Assembly: GCF_014649735.1 (NCBI RefSeq)
Contig: NZ_BMTP01000004.1
Coordinates: forward strand, 434,001-498,000
DNA: 64,000 bases
Direction of reading: 5' to 3'
Source: Streptomyces lavendofoliae
GTDB taxonomy: Bacteria; Actinomycetota; Actinomycetes; Streptomycetales; Streptomycetaceae
Below, one piece after another: positions 27,837 to 35,331 of the stretch (position 1 is its first letter; the number at the start of each line of letters is the position of its first letter). Position numbers and translations under genes: made by a program. The notes under the pieces were generated by a model. That model had not been told where the DNA came from. It was given only the letters and a program-made list of their open reading frames with translations, and did not search any database.

Positions 27837-29180
27837 TCAGGCCCGGGGCCGGCCCATCGCGCGGAACGTCCAGCCCGCCTCGCGCCAGCGCTCCGCGTCC
27901 AGGGCGTTGCGGCCGTCCAGGATGGTCCGCGACGCCGCGACCTCGCCCAGCTCGGCCGGGTCCAGCTCGCGGAACTCGCGCCACTCCGTCAGGTGCAGCA
28001 CGATGTCCGCGCCCCGCACCGCGTCCAGGGCACTGTCGGCGTACCCCAGCGTCGGGAACAGGCGCCGGGCGTTGTCCATGCCCTTCGGGTCGTACACGGT
28101 GACCTGACCGCCCTGGAGGTGGATCTGGCCGGCGACGTTCAGCGCGGGCGAGTCCCGCACGTCGTCCGAGTCGGGCTTGAACGTCGCGCCCAGCACGGCC
28201 ACCCGCTTGCCGAGGAACGTGCCGTCGCCCAGGGCCTCGCGGGCCATGCCGACCATCTGGCCGCGGCGCCGCATGTTGATGGAGTCGATCTCGCGCAGGA
28301 ACGTCAGCGCCTGGTCCGCGCCCAGCTCGCCGGCGCGCGCCATGAACGCCCGGATGTCCTTGGGCAGACAGCCGCCGCCGAAGCCGATCCCGGCCCGCAG
28401 GAACTTGGCGCCGATGCGCTCGTCGTACCCGATCGCCTCGGCGAGCTTGACGACGTCACCGCCCGCCGCCTCGCAGACCTCCGCCATGGCGTTGATGAAG
28501 GAGATCTTGGTCGCCAGGAAGGAGTTCGCGGCGGTCTTCACCAGTTCCGCGGTCGGGAAGTCGGTCACCACGAACGGCGACCCCTCCGCCATGGGAGTGG
28601 CGTACACCTCGCGCAGCAGTTTCTCCGCCGCCGCGCTCTCCACGCCCACGACGATCCGGTCGGGGTGCAGGGTGTCGCTCACGGCGAAGCCCTCGCGCAG
28701 GAACTCCGGGTTCCACGCCAGCTCGGCGTCCGCGCCCACCGGCGCCCGGTCGGCGAGGAGCCGCGCCAGCCGCTCGGCGCTGCCCACGGGCACGGTCGAC
28801 TTGCCGACGACCAGCGCGGGCCGCCGCAGGTGCGGGGCCAGCGAGCCGAAGGCGGCGTCGACGTACCGCATGTCGCACGCGTAGTCGCCCTGCTTCTGCG
28901 GCGTGTTCACGCACACGAAGTGGACGTCGCCGAATTCGCCGACCTCCTCCCAGGAGGTGGTGAAGCGCAGCCGCCCGGTGGAGCCCTCGATCCCGGCGAC
29001 GTGCTTGCGCAGCAGCTCTTCGAGCCCCGGCTCGTACATGGGGACACGGCCCGCCGAGAGCATCTCGATCTTCTCGGGGACCACGTCGAGCCCGAGTACC
29101 TCGAAGCCCAGCTCCGCCATGGCCGCCGCATGGGTGGCGCCGAGGTATCCGGTGCCGATCACGGTGATCTTGAGGGCCAT
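27837..29180 (-). CDS. UDP-glucose/GDP-mannose 6-dehydrogenase family protein
   Basis: A 447-residue NAD-dependent sugar-nucleotide dehydrogenase that oxidises the C6 hydroxyl twice to a uronic acid, most likely UDP-glucose to UDP-glucuronate. It has the Rossmann motif ITVIGTGYLGATHAAAMAELG (residues about 4-24), VNTPQKQGDYACDMRYV, the STVPVGSAERL strand, NPEFLREGFAVSDTLHPDRIVVG, the catalytic Cys in GIGFGGGCLPKD (about residue 270) and LGATFKPDSDDVRDSPAL in the C-terminal domain. ATG 29180 has GGAG 5 nt upstream. UDP-glucuronate would feed envelope polymers, in keeping with the LCP cluster downstream, but no dedicated transferase is adjacent. Confidence 0.93.
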   Translation of the reverse strand: MALKITVIGTGYLGATHAAAMAELGFEVLGLDVVPEKIEMLSAGRVPMYEPGLEELLRKHVAGIEGSTGRLRFTTSWEEVGEFGDVHFVCVNTPQKQGDYACDMRYVDAAFGSLAPHLRRPALVVGKSTVPVGSAERLARLLADRAPVGADAELAWNPEFLREGFAVSDTLHPDRIVVGVESAAAEKLLREVYATPMAEGSPFVVTDFPTAELVKTAANSFLATKISFINAMAEVCEAAGGDVVKLAEAIGYDERIGAKFLRAGIGFGGGCLPKDIRAFMARAGELGADQALTFLREIDSINMRRRGQMVGMAREALGDGTFLGKRVAVLGATFKPDSDDVRDSPALNVAGQIHLQGGQVTVYDPKGMDNARRLFPTLGYADSALDAVRGADIVLHLTEWREFRELDPAELGEVAASRTILDGRNALDAERWREAGWTFRAMGRPRA

Positions 29181-29359
29181 CGGTGCTCCATTGACGTACG
29201 GGAGGGAGTGCGCGCCCGAGCATAGTCGGGCCCGGCGCCGGGCACCGTTCCCCCGGGACGGGCGCTGTCGTCAAACTCACGTATGCCGGGCTCCGCCCGG
29301 CCTACTAAAATTCGGGTTACTTAACGGTAGTTAGCAGCAGCCCAGGGGAGTGAGAGAAA

Positions 29360-30517
29360 GTGGCGGGAACGCCTGACTTCGATCTGTACCGCCCGTCCGA
29401 GGAGCACGACATGCTCCGGGACACCGTCCGCTCGCTCGCCGAGGCCAAGATCCTGCCGTTCGCCGCCGCGGTGGACGAGGAGGCGCGGTTCCCGCAGGAG
29501 GCGCTGGACGCGCTCGTCGCCTCCGACCTGCACGCCGTCCACGTCCCCGAGTCGTACGGCGGCGCGGGCGCGGACGCCCTCGCGACCGTGATCGTCATCG
29601 AGGAGGTCGCCCGCGTCTGCGCGTCGTCCTCACTGATCCCGGCGGTCAACAAGCTGGGCTCGCTGCCCGTGATCCTCTCCGGCTCCGAGGAGCTGAAGCG
29701 TAGGTACCTGGGCCCGCTCGCCAAGGGCGACGCGATGTTCTCGTACTGCCTGTCCGAGCCCGACGCGGGCTCCGACGCCGCCGGCATGAAGACCAAGGCG
29801 GTCCGCGACGGCGACCATTACGTCCTCAACGGCGTGAAGCGCTGGATCACCAACGCGGGCGTGTCCGAGTTCTACACGGTGATGGCCGTCACCGACCCGA
29901 CCAAGCGCTCCAAGGGCATCAGCGCCTTCGTCGTCGAGAAGGGCGACGAGGGCGTGTCGTTCGGCGCCCCGGAGAAGAAGCTCGGTATCAAGGGCTCCCC
30001 GACCCGCGAGGTCTACCTCGACAACGTCCGCATCCCCGCCGACCGCATGATCGGCGAGGAGGGCACCGGCTTCGCCACCGCGATGAAGACGCTGGACCAC
30101 ACCCGCATCACCATCGCCGCGCAGGCACTCGGCATCGCCCAGGGCGCCCTGGACTACGCCAAGGGCTACGTCCAGGAGCGCAAGCAGTTCGGCAAGCCGA
30201 TCGCCGACTTCCAGGGCATCCAGTTCATGCTGGCCGACATGGCGATGAAGATCTCCGCCGCCCGCGCCCTCACCTACCAGGCCGCCGCGGCCTCCGAGCG
30301 CGGCGACGCCGACCTGACCTACCTCGGCGCGGCGGCGAAGTGCTTCGCCTCCGACGTCGCCATGGAGGCCACCACGGACGCCGTCCAGCTGCTCGGCGGC
30401 TACGGCTACACCCGTGACTACCCGGTCGAGCGCATGATGCGCGACGCCAAGATCACCCAGATCTACGAGGGCACCAACCAGGTCCAGCGGATCGTCATGG
30501 CCCGCAACCTGCCGTAG
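29360..30517 (+). CDS. acyl-CoA dehydrogenase
   Basis: A 385-residue FAD enzyme for alpha-beta desaturation of acyl-CoA. It has the ACAD signatures YCLSEPDAGSDAAGMKTKA (residues about 133-151), WITNAGVSEFYTVMAVTD (FAD region), RKQFGKPIADFQGIQFMLADM, QLLGGYGYTRDYPVERMMRDAKITQIYEGTNQVQRIV. The catalytic Glu lies in IYEGTNQ (about residue 371), the position used by short-chain and branched-chain types. The start is the GTG at 29360 with GGGGAG 9 nt upstream. The AT-richer stretch at about 29305-29330 (GGTTACTTAACGGTAGTTAG) is a weak palindrome that could be a regulator site. It ends at a 13-bp hairpin. Confidence 0.95.
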   Translation: MAGTPDFDLYRPSEEHDMLRDTVRSLAEAKILPFAAAVDEEARFPQEALDALVASDLHAVHVPESYGGAGADALATVIVIEEVARVCASSSLIPAVNKLGSLPVILSGSEELKRRYLGPLAKGDAMFSYCLSEPDAGSDAAGMKTKAVRDGDHYVLNGVKRWITNAGVSEFYTVMAVTDPTKRSKGISAFVVEKGDEGVSFGAPEKKLGIKGSPTREVYLDNVRIPADRMIGEEGTGFATAMKTLDHTRITIAAQALGIAQGALDYAKGYVQERKQFGKPIADFQGIQFMLADMAMKISAARALTYQAAAASERGDADLTYLGAAAKCFASDVAMEATTDAVQLLGGYGYTRDYPVERMMRDAKITQIYEGTNQVQRIVMARNLP

Positions 30518-30547
30518 TACCCCCGCGGTACCCCGCGACCGCACAGG

Positions 30548-30576
30548 ACGGCCCCCGGCGCATCGCCGGGGGCCGT
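30548..30576 (+). terminator. 13-bp perfect hairpin after the acyl-CoA dehydrogenase gene
   Basis: ACGGCCCCCGGCG (30548-30560) and CGCCGGGGGCCGT (30564-30576) pair perfectly around CAT. It lies 30 nt after the stop codon. Confidence 0.85.
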
Positions 30577-30628
30577 TGCGGTTAGGCTGCGCTGCCGCAC
30601 AACCAGCACAGCACGAGGTGGAAGCCCC

Positions 30629-31276
30629 ATGAGCGTGGATCGTCAGATCTCCGCACTGCTCAAGCAGATAGCGACCCAGGACGTCGTGGTCGTCACCAAC
30701 GAGTTCTCCCACGCCGGAAGGGCCGCCACCCTCGCCCACGTCGCCGAGCACTACGGTTTCGAGTACGGCGAGGCCCGGCGCGAGGGCCACAACAGCCAGA
30801 CCCTCGCCGTCCACCTGTACCGCGACCCCGCGCCCGAGGCCCGCGCCCGGGAGGCGGCGACCATCGCCGCGCACCCGCGGGCGGGCATGGGCGGCACGGT
30901 GCCCGGCCTTCAGCCGGGAACGCTCAAGCCGACCGCCGAGGCCGCCGAGGCGGTCGCCCGGATGAAGGACCGCATCGGGTTCGACGTCATGACGCAGATG
31001 GCCGGCGCGCGGAAGATGGGCTTCGCCTGGTTCTGCGTGGCGGGCATGGTGGTGACGCTGCTGATCTGCCAGATGTACGTCGGCGCCCTCGCGGGCGGCG
31101 CGGCGCTGGCCGCCCTCCTCGTGGGAGGCGTCAAGATCAGCGAGGTCCGCCGGCAGCGCGTCGCCGAGCGCCTCCGGGAAGCGGGCTTCACCCCGGTGCG
31201 GGACGAGACCGGACGGCAGCGGTTCCTGCGCCCCGGCCAGCAGCTCCCGGGCCACGCGAACCCGTTCGCGGCCTGA
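30629..31276 (+). CDS. conserved hypothetical membrane protein
   Basis: A 215-residue protein I do not recognise functionally. Residues 1-125 are soluble and mixed alpha-beta (VVVVTNEFSHAGRAATLAHVAEHYGFEYGE...). Two hydrophobic helices follow (about 131-148, GFAWFCVAGMVVTLLICQ, and 151-170, VGALAGGAALAALLVGGVKI), then a basic cytoplasmic tail. The ATG at 30629 has GAGGTGG 7 nt upstream. A -10-like TAGGCT lies at 30593-30598. It is probably monocistronic, convergent with the next gene. Confidence 0.65.
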   Translation: MSVDRQISALLKQIATQDVVVVTNEFSHAGRAATLAHVAEHYGFEYGEARREGHNSQTLAVHLYRDPAPEARAREAATIAAHPRAGMGGTVPGLQPGTLKPTAEAAEAVARMKDRIGFDVMTQMAGARKMGFAWFCVAGMVVTLLICQMYVGALAGGAALAALLVGGVKISEVRRQRVAERLREAGFTPVRDETGRQRFLRPGQQLPGHANPFAA

Positions 31277-31320
31277 CGGCCGGGGCGGTCGGCGTGTCCC
31301 GGTGCCCGGGGTGCGACCGG

Positions 31321-31761
31321 TCACGGTACGAGGTCGAGCTCGGCCCAGACGGTCTTGCGGGGCACGGGTCCCGCCGTGACGCCCCATCTGTCGGCGAGCG
31401 CCTCGACGATCAGCAGACCGCGCCCGTACTCGGAGTCGTCGACCGGTGCGCCCAGGTCCCCGGGACCGGACGGCAACCGGTCCCCGCGCGTGTCCGTGAC
31501 CGCGATCCGCAGCCGCTTCCCTCCGCTCTCGACGATGAGATCCAGGCGGAAGTCCCGGCCCGGTACACGCCCGTGGAAGGCGGCGTTGGCGGCCAGCTCG
31601 GCGACGATCTGCGCGGCCGACTCCGACGGCAGGCCCCAGTCGGTCAGTTGGGCCGCGGTCAGCAGGCGGGCGAGGCGGGCGCCACGGCGGGTGGGGGAGA
31701 GCAGCACGGTGAACTGCCGGGCGGGAGCGGAAGGTTCGGTTCGGGTGATTTCCAGGTTCAC
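31321..31761 (-). CDS. HATPase_c_2 anti-sigma-like ATPase of a WhiJ-like module
   Basis: A 146-residue GHKL-fold ATP-binding protein. It has the N-box IVAELAANAAFHGR (about residues 46-59), the G1-like IAVTDTRGD, and the G2-like YGRGLLIVEALADRWGV, ending KTVWAEL. This resembles RsbW-type anti-sigma factors and the AbaA OrfB-type ATPases that accompany WhiJ-like HTH regulators. The start was placed at a GTG (31761) where homology begins; no strong ribosome-binding site is visible. It is divergent from the HTH/DUF397 genes across 134 bp, the standard layout of these modules. Confidence 0.82.
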   Translation of the reverse strand: MNLEITRTEPSAPARQFTVLLSPTRRGARLARLLTAAQLTDWGLPSESAAQIVAELAANAAFHGRVPGRDFRLDLIVESGGKRLRIAVTDTRGDRLPSGPGDLGAPVDDSEYGRGLLIVEALADRWGVTAGPVPRKTVWAELDLVP

Positions 31762-31895
31762 GTGACTCAGCGTGGCCGTCCCGTGCTTACGCTGACCAGA
31801 GCGACGCGTGTACGGACAGTGACTGTCCAGCCGGTGCACGGCCCTGTCCATCCGGTACGGCGGCGCACACCGACACGGGCGGAGGCGGATCACTC

Positions 31896-32732
31896 ATGGC
31901 GGACGAACCGGAACAGGACATCGACCTGGAGGACGACTCCGGAGCGGTGATCGCGGCGGTCGGACGGCAGGTCAGGCTGTGGCGCGAGGCCGCGAACATG
32001 CGCGCGGCGGACCTGGGCGCGGCCATCGGGTACGGCGAGAACCAGGTCTACAAGGTGGAGGCCGGCAAGCGCATCCCCAAGCCGGAGTTCCTGGACAGGG
32101 CGGACGAGGTCTTGGGCGCGGGCGGCAAGCTGGCGGCGATGAAGAAGGACGTGGCGGAGGCCAGGTACCCGAAGAAGGTCCGGGACCTGGCCAAGCTGGA
32201 GGCCGACGCGGTCGAGATGGGCGCCTATGCCGCAGGCGTGGTGCACGGGCTGCTCCAGACCGAGGAGTACGCCCGCGCTCTCTACGGGGAGCGGCGACCC
32301 GCGTTCTCCGAGGACCAGGTGGAGCGTTTGGTGGCGGCCCGGATGGCCCGGCAGTCGGTCTTCGCGCGGCAACCGGCACCTCTCCTGACCTTTGTCCAGG
32401 AAGAGGCGACCCTGAGGCGGCCGATCGGGGGCAGAATGGTGCTGCGCCACCAGCTCGAACACCTGCTGGAAATCAGCGCGTTGAGGCACGTGGAGATCCA
32501 GGTCATGCCGACGGAGACGGAGGAGCACGCGGGGCTGGCGGGTTCCCACCGGGTGCTCAAGCTGAGCGACGGCACGGCGGTGGGACACATCGAAGTGCAG
32601 CTCACGAGCCGTCTGATCAGCGATCCCAAGGAGGTCCAGATCCTTGAGATGCGGTACGGCATGATCAGGGCACAGGCGCTCACGCCGCGCTTGTCGCGGA
32701 CCTTCATCGAGAAACTGCTGGGAGAGACATGA
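31896..32732 (+). CDS. XRE-family HTH regulator with DUF5753 domain (WhiJ-like)
   Basis: A 278-residue regulator. An N-terminal HTH (residues about 20-75: VGRQVRLWREAANMRAADLGAAIGYGENQVYKVEAGKRIPKPEFL) is followed by the large C-terminal DUF5753 domain (about 95-270), with LEADAVEMGAYAAGVVHGLLQTEEYARAL and QVMPTETEEHAGLAGSHRVLKL. In Streptomyces such proteins (WhiJ, Scr1-type) act with a small DUF397 partner to repress development or antibiotic genes. GGAGG precedes the ATG by 10 nt. The stop overlaps the ATG of the first DUF397 gene (ATGA). Confidence 0.92.
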   Translation: MADEPEQDIDLEDDSGAVIAAVGRQVRLWREAANMRAADLGAAIGYGENQVYKVEAGKRIPKPEFLDRADEVLGAGGKLAAMKKDVAEARYPKKVRDLAKLEADAVEMGAYAAGVVHGLLQTEEYARALYGERRPAFSEDQVERLVAARMARQSVFARQPAPLLTFVQEEATLRRPIGGRMVLRHQLEHLLEISALRHVEIQVMPTETEEHAGLAGSHRVLKLSDGTAVGHIEVQLTSRLISDPKEVQILEMRYGMIRAQALTPRLSRTFIEKLLGET

Positions 32733-32911
32733 ACGCCGAGCTGACCTGGGTCAAGAGCAGCTACAGCACCAACGACGGCCCCGACTGCGTCGAGGTCGCG
32801 GCCGCGGACGACACCGTCCACGTCCGTGACTCCAAGAACGTGCCCGGCCCTCGGCTCGGCTTCGCGCCGGACGCCTGGGCGGCCTTCGTGACGTACGCGT
32901 CCGGGAGCTGA
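32729..32911 (+). CDS. DUF397 protein, first tandem copy
   Basis: A 60-residue protein with the full DUF397 signature: WVKSSYSTNDGPDCVEVA (residues about 7-24), VHVRDSKNVPGPRLGF and APDAWAAFVTYASGS. DUF397 proteins pair with the preceding HTH/DUF5753 type of regulator and are thought to modulate it in an antitoxin-like manner. It is translationally coupled to the HTH gene and followed at once by a near-identical copy. Confidence 0.93.
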   Translation: MNAELTWVKSSYSTNDGPDCVEVAAADDTVHVRDSKNVPGPRLGFAPDAWAAFVTYASGS

Positions 32912-32912
32912 C

Positions 32913-33089
32913 GTGGAGCCGGCCTGGGTCAAGAGCAGCTACAGCACAGCGGACGGCCCCGAGTGCGTCGAGGTCGCCGCCGCGCCCGACACCGTCCATG
33001 TCCGCGACTCCAAGAACGTGCCCGGCCCTCGGCTCGGCTTCGCGCCCGACGCCTGGGCCACCTTCGTGACGTACGCGTCCGGGAGCTGA
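32913..33089 (+). CDS. DUF397 protein, second tandem copy
   Basis: A 58-residue ORF starting at a GTG only 1 nt after the previous stop codon, with GGGAG 5 nt upstream supplied by the end of the first copy. The protein (EPAWVKSSYSTADGPECVEVAA... to TFVTYASGS) differs from copy one mainly at the N-terminus and at a few other positions. The DNA is also nearly identical, indicating a recent duplication. Confidence 0.9.
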   Translation: MEPAWVKSSYSTADGPECVEVAAAPDTVHVRDSKNVPGPRLGFAPDAWATFVTYASGS

Positions 33090-33114
33090 TCTCCGGCCCC
33101 CGGACGCGGCACCG

Positions 33115-34356
33115 TCAGTTGCCCGTGACGGTGACCTTCTCGTCGTTCTGGATCTGCTGCACCAGCTGCTGCACCTTCGCCTTGTCCCACACCAGGTTGC
33201 CGCCCGTGCTGCCCGAAATGGGGATGTTCATCGACTTGCCGTCACCGCCGCTGATGCCCTTCATCGCGAAGAACATCTCACCCAGGTCGAACAGGGACAT
33301 GTCCTTGTCGACGATCAGGGTGTCCAGGCCGGCGCCGAGGGTCGGGTAGAGCCGGAACGGGTTCAGGAGCGTGCCGGGCGTCGCCGCCTGGTTCGCCAGC
33401 GTCGCCAGGAACTTCTGCTGGTTCTTCGTCCGGTCCAGGTCCGAGCCGGCGAACGCGTACCGGGTGCGGACGAAGGCGAGGGACTGCTCTCCGTTGAGGG
33501 TCTGCTTGCCCGCCTGGAAGTCGGCGCCGGACTTCTTGTCCTTGAAGGCCTTCGGGATGTCCATCTCGACGCCGCCGAGCGCGTCGACGATGTTGGCGAA
33601 GCCCGCGAAGCCGATCTCGGCGTAGTGGTCGATGCGCAGCCCGGTGTTGTGCTCGACGGTGCGGACCAGCAGCTCGGGGCCGTCCTCGGCGTACGCGGCG
33701 TTCAGCTTCACGCGGCGGCCCTGGGCGGGGAAGGTCTTGCCGGACTCGGAGCCGACGAACTTCGGGATCTCCACGTCGGAGTCGCGGGGGAGCGAGATCA
33801 TGGTGTTGCCGCTGCCGCAGGCCGCCAGGATCATCATCGAGTCGGTCCGCTTGCCCTCGGCGGAACCGGTGTGCAGCTTCTTCTTCTCCTCGGCCGTCAT
33901 GCCCTCACGGCTGTCGGAGCCGACGATCAGGTACGTGGTGCAGTCGCCCTCCTTGGGGCGGTCGATGACCTTGGCGAGGTCGACCTCGCGGCGCACCTTG
34001 CCGTCGGCCCAGAAGTACGTGCCGATCGTCGTGCCGAGCACGGCCACCAGCGCCACGATGGACCCGACCTTGATGCGGCGGCGCCAGTCGGGGGCAGGGC
34101 CCGGGGCGCGGACCGAGCCGCGGTCGGCCCGGCCGCCGCCGCGACCGCCCCCGGCGGGGCTGCCGTAGACCTGCCCGGTGTTGTAGCCGCTGTCGTACGC
34201 GTCGTAACCCTGCGACTGCTGGTGGGGGACCGGCGGGCGCTGCGGCGGTGCGGCGGGGCGCTGTACGTGCCGCATGACCCGGGCGCCCTCGGGCTGGGCG
34301 TCGGCGCTGCCGCGGCCGTACCGCGCGTTGCGGTCGTCGGTCCATCCATCGTTCAT
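33115..34356 (-). CDS. LytR-CpsA-Psr (LCP) family cell-wall glycopolymer ligase 1
   Basis: A 413-residue LCP protein, of a family that transfers polyprenyl-linked glycopolymers onto peptidoglycan outside the membrane. A 90-residue Pro/Gly/Tyr-rich cytoplasmic N-terminus is followed by one membrane helix (about 96-117) and the extracytoplasmic LCP domain. That domain has TTYLIVGSDSREG, RTDSMMILAA then ISLPRDSDVEIP, RRVKLNAAYAEDGPELLVRTVEHNTGLRIDHYAEIGFAGFANIVDALGGVEMDIP and SLAFVRTRYAFAGSDLDRTKNQQKFL. The conserved Arg and Asp residues for phosphate and Mg are present. There is no LytR_C domain. No ribosome-binding site precedes the ATG; a -10-like CACACT 7 nt upstream suggests a leaderless message. 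Confidence 0.93.
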   Translation of the reverse strand: MNDGWTDDRNARYGRGSADAQPEGARVMRHVQRPAAPPQRPPVPHQQSQGYDAYDSGYNTGQVYGSPAGGGRGGGRADRGSVRAPGPAPDWRRRIKVGSIVALVAVLGTTIGTYFWADGKVRREVDLAKVIDRPKEGDCTTYLIVGSDSREGMTAEEKKKLHTGSAEGKRTDSMMILAACGSGNTMISLPRDSDVEIPKFVGSESGKTFPAQGRRVKLNAAYAEDGPELLVRTVEHNTGLRIDHYAEIGFAGFANIVDALGGVEMDIPKAFKDKKSGADFQAGKQTLNGEQSLAFVRTRYAFAGSDLDRTKNQQKFLATLANQAATPGTLLNPFRLYPTLGAGLDTLIVDKDMSLFDLGEMFFAMKGISGGDGKSMNIPISGSTGGNLVWDKAKVQQLVQQIQNDEKVTVTGN

Positions 34357-34363
34357 GCGGACC

Positions 34364-34468
34364 AGTGTGCAGGCCGCCTCCGGTGGCCCGACAGGGTGGG
34401 TGGGAAATCGGGCCAGGGCTGTAGCGAACCTGATGCAATGAGGGCCGGGACGGACTCGGGCATAGGGT
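34364..34468. promoter_or_regulatory. divergent -10-like hexamers for leaderless LCP1 and thioesterase transcripts
   Basis: On the minus strand CACACT (34369-34364) ends 7 nt before the LCP1 ATG. On the plus strand TAGGGT (34463-34468) ends 7 nt before the thioesterase ATG at 34476. Neither gene has a normally spaced Shine-Dalgarno sequence, and no convincing -35 boxes are seen. Confidence 0.4.
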
Positions 34469-34475
34469 GGAGGGC

Positions 34476-35012
34476 ATGACAGATCAGGCCCCCGAGCTGC
34501 AGGGAAAGCCCACCTCGGCCTCCCGCACCACCCTCAGCCACATCATGACCGGCAGCGACACCAACCTCCTCGGCACCGTGCACGGTGGCGTGATCATGAA
34601 GTTGGTGGACGACGCGGCGGGCGCCGTCGCGGGGCGCCACTCCGGCGGGCCCGCCGTGACCGCGTCGATGGACGAGATGGTGTTCCTGGAGCCGGTCCGC
34701 GTCGGCGACCTGGTCCATGTGAAGGCCCAGGTCAACTGGACCGGCCGGTCCTCCATGGAGGTCGGCGTCCGGGTGCTGGCCGAGCGCTGGAACGAGTCCA
34801 CGCCCGCGACGCAGGTCGGCTCGGCCTATCTCGTCTTCGCCGCCGTCGACGCGGACGGCAAGCCGCGTGCCGTCCCGCCGGTCGTCCCGGAGACCGAGCG
34901 CGACAAGCGCCGCTATCAGGAGGCGCAGATCCGCCGCACACACCGGCTGGCCCGCCGCCGGGCCATCAGGGAACTCCGCGAGCAGCGCGCGGCCGAGGGC
35001 ATCGACGACTGA
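34476..35012 (+). CDS. hotdog-fold acyl-CoA thioesterase
   Basis: A 178-residue thioesterase of the cytosolic acyl-CoA hydrolase type. The hotdog core has SHIMTGSDTNLLGTVHGGVIMKLVDDAAG (with the catalytic Asn/His/Asp region LLGTVHGG...KLVDD, about residues 30-48), then ASMDEMVFLEPVRVGDLVHVKAQVNWTGRSSMEVGVRV. The charged C-terminal 40 residues (RDKRRYQEAQIRRTHRLARRRAIRELRE) form a long basic helix. It should hydrolyse medium or long acyl-CoAs. The ATG at 34476 seems leaderless. It stands alone among LCP genes, with a 319-bp repeat-containing gap after it. Confidence 0.88.
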   Translation: MTDQAPELQGKPTSASRTTLSHIMTGSDTNLLGTVHGGVIMKLVDDAAGAVAGRHSGGPAVTASMDEMVFLEPVRVGDLVHVKAQVNWTGRSSMEVGVRVLAERWNESTPATQVGSAYLVFAAVDADGKPRAVPPVVPETERDKRRYQEAQIRRTHRLARRRAIRELREQRAAEGIDD

Positions 35013-35168
35013 ACGCCCCACGGTCCGCGGCCGGCGTACTGCCGGGCCGGGGCCGTGCAGGGTCGCCCCCGCAGGGGCCGGAGGCGACGGGTGGGCTCCT
35101 TTTCCGGGGCCCGAGGCCGCCGGCCCCGAGGAGGTGAGCCCGGAGGGGCCCCGGCCCACCCCCACCGG

Positions 35169-35265
35169 CGCGCCACGGGCCACGGGCCACCGGCCACCGC
35201 GCCACGGGCCACCGGCCACCGCGCCACGGGCCACCGGGCCACCGGGCCACCGGGCCACCGGGCCA
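35169..35265. repeat. tandem GCCACCGGGCC-type repeats
   Basis: Two 22-nt copies based on GCGCCACGGGCCACCGGCCACC are followed by five head-to-tail copies of a 9-nt unit GGGCCACC(G). They fill most of the gap between the thioesterase and LCP2 genes (35013-35331). There are no spacers, coding potential or clear terminator in the rest of the gap. Confidence 0.85.
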
Positions 35266-35331
35266 AGGACACCGTCCGGCCCGTCGTGCCCACCCGCGCC
35301 GGAGGACGGCTTCCCGCGACCAAGGGGGCCG

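Noticed and set aside
29300..29335. A TetR/FadR-type operator before the acyl-CoA dehydrogenase gene (TTACTTAACGGTAGTTA).
   Set aside because: The dyad symmetry is weak (about 10 of 16 positions), so it is mentioned only as a possibility in the gene entry.
35169..35265. Possible CRISPR or coding repeat between the thioesterase and LCP2 genes.
   Set aside because: The units are 9 and 22 nt, directly adjoining and low in complexity, with no spacers or plausible start codon.
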